From Clostridia bacterium (lineage in GTDB: Bacteria; Bacillota; Clostridia; Oscillospirales; CAG-272), in NCBI GenBank assembly GCA_900770605.1, contig CAAGKS010000134.1, positions 1 through 21,533 of the forward strand: a stretch of DNA of 21,533 bases, given 5' to 3'. This document shows, one piece after another, positions 6,628 through 13,814 of this stretch. A program made the position numbers and the translations under genes. The notes below the pieces were generated by a model. It was not told the origin of the DNA. It was given only the letters and a program-made list of their open reading frames with translations, and did not search any database. Position 1 is the stretch's first letter. Each line of letters starts with the position of its first letter.

Positions 6628-7121
6628 ATAGAATAAAGAGCATTGGAGCTTTGATATTGGTGATGGCGGTCATGAGCTTTGCCACCGCCTGCTCGAAGCC
6701 CAAATATAACGACGGCGTGAGCTGCGAGTCGCTCGCGTCTGCGGCGACCGAACAAATGCCTGGGGAGCTTGATTTCAGAGAGCTTGAAGCATCGTTCAGG
6801 GATTTTTATTTCGGCGAGACGAATGGCTTTGACGATTGCTACGTCGCGTATTCCGCCGAGGCTGAGGACATCAGCGAGATAGGAGTTTTTCATTCGGAGA
6901 GCGACGAGGACGCTGACGGGATCGAAAGAGCGTGCCTTGAATATATCACCGATCTTCAACAGAACTCCAGAGCGTTTATTGAAAGCTATGCGCCAAACGA
7001 GCTGAGCAAGCTCGATAGCGCAGAGGTCAGACGGTACGGCAGATACGTCGTATATACAGTGCTCGACGGCGAGGACGCCGAGAGGGTCTTCGAGAGCGTC
7101 AGAGGGCTCTTGGAGCAGTGA
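6624..7121 (+). CDS. DUF4358 lipoprotein
   Basis: A 165-residue protein with a lipoprotein signal: MNRIK, a hydrophobic run, then ATAC with Cys23. The mature part is very acidic and matches the DUF4358 pattern, including a FDDCYVAYSAEAEDISEIGV-like block and a Y..NEL..LDSAEVRRYGRYVVYTVL block near the end. DUF4358 proteins are common in Clostridia and often sit beside MBOAT acyltransferase and SGNH genes. Their function is unknown. The ATG at 6624 follows GAGGAGG and overlaps the SGNH stop codon by 4 bases. A GTG 15 bases earlier is in frame but has no good ribosome binding site. The gene ends 2 bases before the convergent tagA stop. Confidence 0.82.
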   Translation: MNRIKSIGALILVMAVMSFATACSKPKYNDGVSCESLASAATEQMPGELDFRELEASFRDFYFGETNGFDDCYVAYSAEAEDISEIGVFHSESDEDADGIERACLEYITDLQQNSRAFIESYAPNELSKLDSAEVRRYGRYVVYTVLDGEDAERVFESVRGLLEQ

Positions 7122-7123
7122 GG

Positions 7124-7852
7124 TCATTTCCGCGCAAGCGACTTTAAAAAGCAGACGGGCAGGGAAAGGGCATTTTTTATCTTTGCAGGTTGAAGGGCGC
7201 AGCGCCATAGCCATTCAAGGTGAAGCGCTTGAAGGAATTTCGGAGCGCGCCGCACGTTTCCGCTCCAGACGTCAAGACTTCCGCCAAGCGCCATAAAAAG
7301 ACGAACGCGCGAGAGCTCATTGCGAGCGTCAATAATAAATTGCTCCTGTCGCGGCGAGCCAAGGCATACTGCCAGCACGTCGGCGTGGGAGCTTTTTATC
7401 TTTTGTATTACCTCCGTCAGCTCCGCGCCGCCGCGCTGACTGTCAAAATACCCGTGATGCGCGCCGCAGATGCGAAGTCCCGCGATCCTTTTGGTTAGCT
7501 TTTCTGCGGCGCGTTCCGCTACACCTCGCTCCGCGCCGAGCAGATATACCCCCAGCCTCATTCGCGCGGCGATCTCAAGCGCGCCGTACGCCACGTCTAT
7601 CCCGGCGGTGCGCTCGATGTCCCTCACTCCGCGTGAGCGCAGGGAAAGATAGACGCCCGAGCCGTCGGCAACGTTGAGCTCCGCGCGGTTTAATAGATTT
7701 TCGTCAGCTCCGCGCGCCTGCCTGCCTATCATCAGCAGATTGGGCGTGAAGAGCGCAGTTTGCTCGCCTGCGGCGAGCCTTTTTTCTATCTCTGCCACCG
7801 CAGAGGAGTGATCGGCATAGTCAATTCGAGTTCCAAGTATTGTGTACGACAT
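7124..7852 (-). CDS. tagA: WecG/TagA/CpsF family glycosyltransferase
   Basis: The 242-residue product matches the family along its length. FTPNLLMI carries Thr36 and VADGSGV carries Asp63, corresponding to the Thr and Asp implicated in catalysis in TagA. GIDV, GVYLLGAERGVAERAAEKL, CLGSPRQEQFI and LGGSLDVWSGNVRRAP then follow, with the membrane-associating C-terminal LEWLWRCALQPAK region. The family adds ManNAc or a related residue to lipid-linked GlcNAc at the cytoplasmic membrane face, an early step in wall teichoic acid or similar polymers. The exact sugar is inferred. GGGAG precedes the ATG by 6-7 bases. The gene stands alone and converges on the DUF4358 gene. Its likely donor-forming enzyme, WecB, is encoded at 12583-13698. 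Confidence 0.92.
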   Translation of the reverse strand: MSYTILGTRIDYADHSSAVAEIEKRLAAGEQTALFTPNLLMIGRQARGADENLLNRAELNVADGSGVYLSLRSRGVRDIERTAGIDVAYGALEIAARMRLGVYLLGAERGVAERAAEKLTKRIAGLRICGAHHGYFDSQRGGAELTEVIQKIKSSHADVLAVCLGSPRQEQFIIDARNELSRVRLFMALGGSLDVWSGNVRRAPKFLQALHLEWLWRCALQPAKIKNALSLPVCFLKSLARK

Positions 7853-7912
7853 ATATATCTCCCGTTTTTGAGTTATTTTTGCCGTTTTTTGATAAAAATA
7901 TCTGCCTTGTTA

Positions 7913-7941
7913 TTGACTTTTTAAAAATAATGTTTTATAAT
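7913..7941 (+). promoter_or_regulatory. Sigma-A promoter of proS
   Basis: TTGACT (7913-7918) and TATAAT (7936-7941) are 17 bases apart. The start site would be near 7948, leaving about 46 bases of leader, too short for a T-box. Confidence 0.85.
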
Positions 7942-7993
7942 ATAATATATTAAAATGACTAATTATGCTTATCTTTTTGAAAGGATAGAAAAA

Positions 7994-9433
7994 ATGGCAA
8001 ACGATAAAAAAATGGTAGAGCAGATAACGTCGATGGACGTGGATTTTGCTCAATGGTACACGGACGTAGTAAAGAAGGCGGAGCTTGTTGATTATTCAGG
8101 CGTTAAGGGCTGTATGATAATCCGTCCTTACGGCTACGCTATCTGGGAGAACATTCAGCACGATCTTGACGCGCGCTTCAAGAAGCTCGGTCACGAGAAC
8201 GTTTATATGCCTATGTTTATTCCCGAGAGCCTGCTCCAGAAGGAGAAGGATCACGTTGAGGGCTTTGCTCCCGAGTGCGCGATAGTTACCATCGGCGGAC
8301 AGAATAAGCTCGCCGAGAGACTTATAGTTCGTCCTACCTCCGAGACGCTGTTTTGCGATCACTATAAGAACATAATACATTCTTACCGCGATCTGCCTAA
8401 GCTTTACAATCAGTGGTGTAACGTAGTAAGATGGGAAAAGACCACCCGTCCTTTCCTTCGTACCTCTGAGTTCTTGTGGCAGGAGGGTCACACCATGCAC
8501 GAGAGCGAGGCAGAGGCAAGAGAGGAAACTCTCACTATGCTCAAGTGCTACGAGGACTTTTACCGTGAGACTCTCGCTATCCCCGCCGTTACGGGTAGAA
8601 AGACCGAGAAGGAAAAGTTCGCAGGCGCTATGGAGACCTATACCATCGAGCCTATGATGCACAACGGCGTTGCGCTTCAGGGCGGTACGACGCACTACTT
8701 CGGTGACGGCTTTGCGAGAGCGTTCGATATAACCTATACTGACCGCGAGAATAAGGTAAGCTATCCTCACCAGACCTCTTGGGGAGTTTCTACCCGTATG
8801 ATCGGCGCTATAATTATGACTCACGGAGATGATAACGGACTTATACTTCCTCCTAAGGTAGCTCCTATTCAGGTCGCTATCATTCCTGTTGCTCAGCATA
8901 AGGAGGGTGTGCTTGAAAAGGCTAACGAGGTTAAGAATATCCTTGCAGAGAGCTTCCGCGTAAAACTTGACGATAGTGATTATTCAACAGGCTGGAAGTT
9001 CAGCCAGTACGAGATGAAGGGCGTTCCGCTTCGTCTTGAGTTTGGTCCGCGTGATATCGAGAACAATAGCTGCGTGCTCGTAAGCCGTGTGACAAGAGAA
9101 AAGAAGTTCGTATGTCTTGATAATCTTGTTGAAGAGGTACAGAAGGCGCTCGCAGAGGTCCATAACGAGCTTTACGAGAGAGCACAGAAGAATCTTGAGG
9201 AAAAGATGAGCGTTGCTCACGACCGCGAGGAATTCTTGGATATAGCTCAGAACCATCCCGGCTTTATCAAGGCTATGTGGTGCGGCGAGAGCGAGTGCGA
9301 GGATACTCTCAAGGAGATCACGGGCGGAGTCAAATCCCGTTGCATTCCTTTCGTTGAGGAAAATATCTCGGATAAGTGCGTATGTTGCGGTAAGCCTGCA
9401 AAGCATATGGTCGTCTGGGGCAGACAGTATTAA
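7994..9433 (+). CDS. proS: Prolyl-tRNA synthetase, short archaeal/eukaryotic-like type
   Basis: A 479-residue class II synthetase that charges tRNA-Pro. Motif 2 is seen as RPTSETLFCDHYKN and TRPFLRTSEFLWQEGHT, and motif 3 as WGVSTRMIGAIIMTHGDDNG. An anticodon-binding domain (PIQVAIIPV) follows, then a cysteine-containing C-terminal domain ending CVCCGKPAKHMVVWGRQY. The terminal Tyr and the absence of the bacterial editing insertion mark the short archaeal-like ProRS found in many Clostridia. An in-frame ATG at 7955 would lie only about 6 bases from the predicted transcription start. The ATG at 7994 follows AAGGA with good spacing and gives the usual length. A strong terminator follows the gene. 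Confidence 0.97.
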   Translation: MANDKKMVEQITSMDVDFAQWYTDVVKKAELVDYSGVKGCMIIRPYGYAIWENIQHDLDARFKKLGHENVYMPMFIPESLLQKEKDHVEGFAPECAIVTIGGQNKLAERLIVRPTSETLFCDHYKNIIHSYRDLPKLYNQWCNVVRWEKTTRPFLRTSEFLWQEGHTMHESEAEAREETLTMLKCYEDFYRETLAIPAVTGRKTEKEKFAGAMETYTIEPMMHNGVALQGGTTHYFGDGFARAFDITYTDRENKVSYPHQTSWGVSTRMIGAIIMTHGDDNGLILPPKVAPIQVAIIPVAQHKEGVLEKANEVKNILAESFRVKLDDSDYSTGWKFSQYEMKGVPLRLEFGPRDIENNSCVLVSRVTREKKFVCLDNLVEEVQKALAEVHNELYERAQKNLEEKMSVAHDREEFLDIAQNHPGFIKAMWCGESECEDTLKEITGGVKSRCIPFVEENISDKCVCCGKPAKHMVVWGRQY

Positions 9434-9440
9434 AAACAAA

Positions 9441-9480
9441 AAAACAGCAAACGGCACGGTATCAAGCCGTTTGCTGTTTT
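9441..9480 (+). terminator. Intrinsic terminator of proS
   Basis: A 15-bp perfect stem (AAAACAGCAAACGGC, 9441-9455, with 9466-9480) encloses a 10-base loop. The 3' arm ends in TTTT. Confidence 0.92.
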
Positions 9481-9514
9481 CAATATTATTATAAAATATT
9501 AAAAGGAGGTATTC

Positions 9515-10636
9515 ATGAGACGCATATTCGGAATCGTAAAGAAGATCGATCCGATACTTTTCTTTACCTCCTTATTTTTGTCGACGATAAGTATTCTGAC
9601 GATATACGGAAGCGTTGAAAACTTCGGTAGAAGTAAGCTGATAATGCAGATAGCTATGACCTTGCTCGGCCTTGCGCTCTCGTTCGTGCTCGTCAATATA
9701 GATTACAGATTTTTGTCTGACAGATATAACGCCTGGCTTTTCTGGGGCTCGGTGGCATTCCTTGGAATAACGCTGATCTTCGGTATCAGCGGTATCAATA
9801 TGGAAACTGCAAACAGGAGCTGGATCACAATTCCAATCATAAACGTCTCCATTCAGCCCTCGGAGTTTGTAAAGATAGCATTTTTGTGTACCTTCTCAAG
9901 CCACATAAACAAGGTGAGAAATAGCCTGAATTCACTCCGCACGTTGCTTGGACTTATGATACACGCGGGAATTATAGTTGGACTCATTCTGCTCTCAGGT
10001 GACCTTGGAGTCGCGCTCGTATATTTGGGTATTATTGCGCTGATGCTGTTTTGCGCGGGACTTCGTATGCGCTATTTTGCTATCGCCGCAGGAGCGGTGG
10101 TTATCGCCGCGCCTTTGCTGTGGCTGTTGCTCGAGGATTATCAGAGAAACAGAATAATATACGGCTTCCGTCCCGATCTTGACCCTACGGGAAACGTGGC
10201 AAGACAGGCGCTTATGAGCCGAGAGATCATAGCGAGCGGCGGATTTTTCGGCAGAGGACTTTTCTCCGGCGGATTTTACGAGGATCTGACGGCGTCTCAT
10301 ACCGACTTTATCTTCTCGACTGTTTGCGAGAAATTCGGCTACGTTGGCGGCGCGCTCGTGGTCATCGCTCTGATAGTGCTCGTTCTCAGGATTTTTTATA
10401 TAAGCTTCCGCTGCCGCGATAACGTTGGAAAGCTTATATGCAGCGGCGCTGCCGCAATAATCATAATACAGACTATGGAAAACCTCTGGATGTGCATAGC
10501 GGTAGTGCCTGTCGTAGGAATTACCTTGCCGCTCGTGAGCTGCGGCGGCTCGTCGGTGCTTTCCATGTATCTTTTGCTTGGACTTGTGCATAGCATCTAT
10601 GCAAAGGAAAGAAGATTTTATTTTGCCGAGAGATAA
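9515..10636 (+). CDS. rodA: SEDS-family peptidoglycan polymerase, RodA type
   Basis: A 373-residue polytopic membrane protein of the SEDS family (RodA/FtsW/SpoVE), which polymerises glycan strands from lipid II. Diagnostic segments are RSWITIP followed by QPSEFVKIAF (about 101-123), SGDLGVAL (161-168) and SHTDFIFS (261-268). Asp264 in the last aligns with the catalytic Asp of RodA, and the HTDFIF form favours RodA over FtsW. The final motif reads GITLPLVSCGGSSV (335-348), with Cys343 where Tyr is usual (SYGGSS). The ATG follows AGGAGG with a 6-base spacer. The gene follows the proS terminator and I could not place its promoter. No class B penicillin-binding protein, its usual partner, is encoded in the window. 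Confidence 0.92.
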   Translation: MRRIFGIVKKIDPILFFTSLFLSTISILTIYGSVENFGRSKLIMQIAMTLLGLALSFVLVNIDYRFLSDRYNAWLFWGSVAFLGITLIFGISGINMETANRSWITIPIINVSIQPSEFVKIAFLCTFSSHINKVRNSLNSLRTLLGLMIHAGIIVGLILLSGDLGVALVYLGIIALMLFCAGLRMRYFAIAAGAVVIAAPLLWLLLEDYQRNRIIYGFRPDLDPTGNVARQALMSREIIASGGFFGRGLFSGGFYEDLTASHTDFIFSTVCEKFGYVGGALVVIALIVLVLRIFYISFRCRDNVGKLICSGAAAIIIIQTMENLWMCIAVVPVVGITLPLVSCGGSSVLSMYLLLGLVHSIYAKERRFYFAER

Positions 10637-10652
10637 ATATTTCGCATAAAAC

Positions 10653-10703
10653 TCCTCCCGCGACAATATGATTTATTAGAATTATATTGCGGGAGGATTT
10701 TTT
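10653..10703 (+). terminator. Terminator hairpin that buries the next gene's ribosome binding site
   Basis: TCCTCCCG (10653-10660) pairs with CGGGAGGA (10690-10697). Above a 3-base bulge, CAATAT (10664-10669) pairs with ATATTG (10684-10689). TTTTTT (10698-10703) follows. The 3' arm contains the GGGAGGA Shine-Dalgarno of the DUF4830 gene, and the T-tract is exactly its spacer before the ATG at 10704. One structure can therefore terminate rodA transcripts and block translation of any read-through. Confidence 0.85.
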
Positions 10704-11171
10704 ATGTTTATCTATTCACTAAAGGCGAGCACGGTAAAATTCGTGGCTGTGCTGTCCATAGCGCTTGTAATGCTGATCACGCTGATCGCGTTTATTCCCG
10801 CCCGAGACGATAGCGTTTCAGCGTCCACGCAGATAGATTATAGCGGAATTAAAACGGGAGACGACCGTATTGCATTCATCGGACAGTTCGGCTGGCAGGT
10901 AAAGCCCGAGCCTGTGGCCTGCGTTGAGGTAAAGATCCCCGAGGAGTTTGATAAGGTCATGAGCGCGTATAACGAGATACAAAAGGGGCAGGGACTTGAT
11001 CTTACGAAATACAAGGGAAAGACCGTTCAGCGCTATACTTACGAGGTCACGAATTACGACGGCTATAACGGAGTTGTCTTCGTGAACATAATCGTGTATA
11101 GAAACAAGGTCATAGCGGGAGACGTCTGCTCGGCTGACGTCAGCGGATTTATGCACGGACTGCAAAGATAA
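10704..11171 (+). CDS. DUF4830 domain protein, membrane-anchored
   Basis: A 155-residue protein with one N-terminal membrane segment (about residues 10-31) and an extracytoplasmic domain. The domain has the DUF4830 pattern: RIAFIGQFGWQVKPEP, VKIPEEFDKVMSAYNEIQK, GLDLTKYKGKTVQRYTYEV and a closing IAGDV plus GFMHGL. Function of the family is unknown. In Clostridia it is found as a small secreted or anchored protein. The ATG is preceded by GGGAGGA with a 6-base all-T spacer. That site lies in the 3' arm of the terminator hairpin at 10653-10703, so expression should depend on how that hairpin folds. No separate promoter is evident. A bidirectional terminator follows. Confidence 0.85.
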   Translation: MFIYSLKASTVKFVAVLSIALVMLITLIAFIPARDDSVSASTQIDYSGIKTGDDRIAFIGQFGWQVKPEPVACVEVKIPEEFDKVMSAYNEIQKGQGLDLTKYKGKTVQRYTYEVTNYDGYNGVVFVNIIVYRNKVIAGDVCSADVSGFMHGLQR

Positions 11172-11197
11172 GCGCTTGTAAGTAACGCGGAATACAT

Positions 11198-11243
11198 AAA
11201 AAAAGCATCGGTGGAGACGTGTGCTCCACCGATGCTTTTTTTT
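11198..11243 (+). terminator. Bidirectional intrinsic terminator between DUF4830 and CDF genes
   Basis: A 12-bp perfect stem (GCATCGGTGGAG, 11205-11216, with 11224-11235) closes a 7-base loop. Seven A's precede it and eight T's follow, so it can end both the plus-strand DUF4830 gene and the minus-strand CDF gene. Confidence 0.93.
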
Positions 11244-11269
11244 GTGCAGGACATTAGCCCCGCGAACTG

Positions 11270-12436
11270 TTACGTAAAGTCCTTGTCGATATTTATTACC
11301 GAGAAATAGGACTGATCAATGCTTTTTACTATGGTCTGGACGCTGTCGCGGAGCTCCTGCTCGCTCTTGCCGAGATCAAAGGGAACTACAACGTCAAAGA
11401 TAACGTTGGTGTGCGTAGGGCCTGTTACCATTCTGAAATCGTGAATGGTAAGACGGCTGTCGATGCACTTCACGAGGGAGGCGATCTTGTCTCTCGTTGC
11501 GATAACGGTCTCGTCGTCAGTAGCGATGGGGTCCATATGGATAACGGCATCGCAGGAGAGCTTTTCGCGAAGCTCCTTTTCAATGTTGTCTATCATATCG
11601 TGTGTGGTGAGCATATCCGCCTTATCCGATATTTCGGCGTGAAGCGAGATCATCATTCTGCCGGGGCCGTAGTTGTGAACGATAAGGTCGTGTATGCCGA
11701 CAACACCGTCGTAGGAGTAAACGATATCCGATATCTCGCCGATGAGCTCCTTGCTGGGCGGCTCACCGAGCAGGGGGCTTATGGTGTCCTTGACCGAGCG
11801 TATTCCCGAGAACATAATGAACGCGGATACCGCAAGACCGCAGTAAGCGTCGATATTAAGACTTGTAAAGCGGGATACGATAAGGCAGATAAGGACTGTG
11901 CAGGTGGCGATGCAGTCAGATAAGCTGTCCGTGGCGGTCGCCTTCATAGCAGCGGAGCTGATGCGCTTGCCGATGCTGAAATTGTAGTACGCCATATATG
12001 CCTTTACCAAAACGGAGATGCTGAGGATTATTACCGAGAGCCAGCTGAACGTCACAGCCTGCGGCTCGAGTATCTTTGCAACCGATGACTTTGCAAGCTC
12101 AAAGCCAACGAGTATTATAACGAGAGATACGAGCAGACCGGAGACGTACTCAATTCTGCCATGCCCGAAGGGGTGGTTCTTGTCAGGCTTTTGCTCGGAC
12201 ATACGGAAGCCGATCAGCGTTATCACGGAAGAACCTGCATCTGTGAGGTTGTTGAAGGCGTCCGCGCTGACGGATATCGCTCCGCTTATGTATCCTGCAA
12301 AGAACTTGAAGCAGAAGAGTATGATATTCAAAATGATACCAAGCACACCGCAAAGACTTCCGTAAGCGGCGCGCACGGTGGGGGAGGATATGTTGTTTTT
12401 ATCCTTGATGAATATTTTAGAAAGTAGGGTGACCAA
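11270..12436 (-). CDS. Cation diffusion facilitator (CDF) family exporter, possibly Mn2+
   Basis: A 388-residue membrane protein with the six-helix CDF domain (about 20-215) and a long cytoplasmic C-terminal region. HPFGHGRIEYVSGL marks the TM3 region. The TM2 metal site reads ADAFNNLTDAGSS (Asn62, Asp66) and TM5 reads TDSLSD (Asp170, Asp174). Zn2+ exporters usually have His in these positions. The N/D-D with D-D pattern is described for Mn2+-exporting CDF proteins, so Mn2+ or Fe2+ is more likely, by inference. I chose the TTG start at 12436. It follows GAGGA on the minus strand with a 7-8-base spacer, and the frame's earlier ATG (12553) lies in the -35 box of the gene's own promoter. Confidence 0.9.
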   Translation of the reverse strand: MVTLLSKIFIKDKNNISSPTVRAAYGSLCGVLGIILNIILFCFKFFAGYISGAISVSADAFNNLTDAGSSVITLIGFRMSEQKPDKNHPFGHGRIEYVSGLLVSLVIILVGFELAKSSVAKILEPQAVTFSWLSVIILSISVLVKAYMAYYNFSIGKRISSAAMKATATDSLSDCIATCTVLICLIVSRFTSLNIDAYCGLAVSAFIMFSGIRSVKDTISPLLGEPPSKELIGEISDIVYSYDGVVGIHDLIVHNYGPGRMMISLHAEISDKADMLTTHDMIDNIEKELREKLSCDAVIHMDPIATDDETVIATRDKIASLVKCIDSRLTIHDFRMVTGPTHTNVIFDVVVPFDLGKSEQELRDSVQTIVKSIDQSYFSVINIDKDFT

Positions 12437-12524
12437 ATTATTTTCCTCGCTTTTTTTATTTTGTTTGGAAGCGTGAGTGCAAAAAGAAATAATTGACAAT
12501 AATATATATAGTTTATTGAAGACT

Positions 12525-12553
12525 ATTATAACATAAAAAACATCGTCTTGCAA
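12525..12553 (-). promoter_or_regulatory. Sigma-A promoter of the CDF gene
   Basis: On the minus strand TTGCAA (12553-12548) and TATAAT (12530-12525) are separated by 17 bases. The start would be near 12518, leaving a leader of about 82 bases. I could not assign a plus-strand promoter for wecB in the same interval. Confidence 0.8.
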
Positions 12554-12582
12554 TACTATTTTGATTTTTGTTGGAGGTAATT

Positions 12583-13698
12583 ATGGCTCGTGTTGCCGTG
12601 GTATTTGGAACGCGCCCGGAGGCGATAAAGATGTGTCCGCTCGTAAGAGAGCTGAAAAGGCAGAGAGGGGTGGAGGTGCTGACATGCGTCACGGGTCAGC
12701 ACAGAGAGTTGCTTGACGGCGCGATGGAGGCGTTTGGAGTAAGGGCGGACGTCGATCTTTGCGTTATGCGCGAGGGGCAGAGCCTCTCTGAGCTTACCAG
12801 CGCGCTCGTGAGCGGACTTGACAGAGTGATGCACGGTCACCGTCCCGATGCGGTACTCGTGCACGGAGACACCTGCTCGGCATTCTCGGCGGCGCTCGCG
12901 GCATTCTACCGCGGGATAGCCGTCTATCACGTTGAGGCAGGGCTGAGGACGTACGATATACGTTCTCCGTTTCCCGAGGAGTTTTTCAGGCGCGCTATTT
13001 CGCTCGTTGCGGATATACATTTTTCACCAACTGATACCGCGAGGGAAAATCTGTTGAGCGAGGGAGTTCCCGAGCAAAATATATTCGTTGTGGGAAACAC
13101 CGTAACAGACGCGCTCGGTTATACCTTGCGCGAGGACTATTCTCACGAGCTGCTCGACTGGGCAGGTAATAACCGCCTTGTTCTGATGACCGCGCACCGC
13201 CGCGAAAATCTTGGTGATGCTATGGAGAATATATTTCGCGGCGTCAGACGGGCGCTTGACACTCACAAGGACGTCAGAGTGATATATCCCGTCCACCCAA
13301 ATCCGCCGGTGCGAAGAACGGCGGAGCGTATCCTTGGCGGTTGCGAGGGAGTGAGACTGACGGAGCCGCTTGAGGTCACTGACTTCCATAATATATTATC
13401 GCGCGCGTATATGGCGGTAACGGATTCGGGCGGCATTCAGGAGGAAGCTTGCGCGCTCGGCGTGCCAACGCTCGTGGCGCGCAATACCACCGAGCGCGGA
13501 GAGGGAGTTAGCACGGGCGGCATCAGACTGATAGGAACGTGTGAAAGTGAGGTATCAAGGGAGATCGCGCGGCTTCTTGACGATAGCGGAGCTTACGAAA
13601 AAATGCGATTTTCAGCTAATCCTTACGGTAACGGCACGTCAAGCGTCCAAATTTGCCAAATTTTGCGTCAAAAATTAGCACTGTTCACAGAACTTTAA
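12583..13698 (+). CDS. wecB: UDP-N-acetylglucosamine 2-epimerase (non-hydrolysing)
   Basis: A 371-residue enzyme interconverting UDP-GlcNAc and UDP-ManNAc in the cytoplasm. Family landmarks are VVFGTRPEAIKMCPL at the N-terminus, HGDT (Asp96), YHVEAGLRT (Glu118), FPEEFFRR (Glu132), TAHRRENLG with its His, and DSGGIQEEA. The nucleotide-binding end is RNTTERGEGVSTGGIRLIGT, where Gly replaces the more common Pro after TTER. The ATG at 12583 follows GGAGG with a 6-base spacer. A TTG 15 bases earlier overlaps that site and is rejected. The product is the donor precursor for ManNAc transfer by a TagA-type enzyme, encoded at 7124-7852. The gene is divergent from the CDF gene and ends about 20 bases before the hrcA promoter. 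Confidence 0.95.
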   Translation: MARVAVVFGTRPEAIKMCPLVRELKRQRGVEVLTCVTGQHRELLDGAMEAFGVRADVDLCVMREGQSLSELTSALVSGLDRVMHGHRPDAVLVHGDTCSAFSAALAAFYRGIAVYHVEAGLRTYDIRSPFPEEFFRRAISLVADIHFSPTDTARENLLSEGVPEQNIFVVGNTVTDALGYTLREDYSHELLDWAGNNRLVLMTAHRRENLGDAMENIFRGVRRALDTHKDVRVIYPVHPNPPVRRTAERILGGCEGVRLTEPLEVTDFHNILSRAYMAVTDSGGIQEEACALGVPTLVARNTTERGEGVSTGGIRLIGTCESEVSREIARLLDDSGAYEKMRFSANPYGNGTSSVQICQILRQKLALFTEL

Positions 13699-13719
13699 CA
13701 AAAAACTTGTAAAACCCCC

Positions 13720-13748
13720 TTGACAAATATCGCGTTATGGGGTAAAAT
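13720..13748 (+). promoter_or_regulatory. Sigma-A promoter of the hrcA-grpE-dnaK-dnaJ operon
   Basis: TTGACA (13720-13725) and TAAAAT (13743-13748) are 17 bases apart. The start near 13755 falls just before the CIRCE element. Confidence 0.88.
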
Positions 13749-13759
13749 CTATACTGTAA

Positions 13760-13786
13760 TTAGCACTTATGCAATTTGAGTGCTAA
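13760..13786 (+). promoter_or_regulatory. CIRCE operator (HrcA binding site)
   Basis: TTAGCACTT (13760-13768), 9 bases, then GAGTGCTAA (13778-13786). This is the classic CIRCE inverted repeat with a single departure (T for C at the last base of the left arm). It lies just after the predicted transcription start and 28 bases before hrcA, so HrcA should repress its own operon here. Confidence 0.95.
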
Positions 13787-13814
13787 AAATAACAACGACA
13801 AGGAGGAGAGAACG

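Noticed and set aside
7861..7993. T-box leader upstream of proS
   Set aside because: The promoter at 7913-7941 leaves only about 46 bases of leader. There is no specifier stem, T-box sequence or terminator.
12437..12553. N-terminal extension of the CDF protein from an ATG at 12553
   Set aside because: It overlaps the -35 box of the gene's own promoter and would not be transcribed.
13776..13814. hrcA start at the TTG inside CIRCE
   Set aside because: No ribosome binding site. The GTG at 13815 has AGGAGG at ideal spacing.
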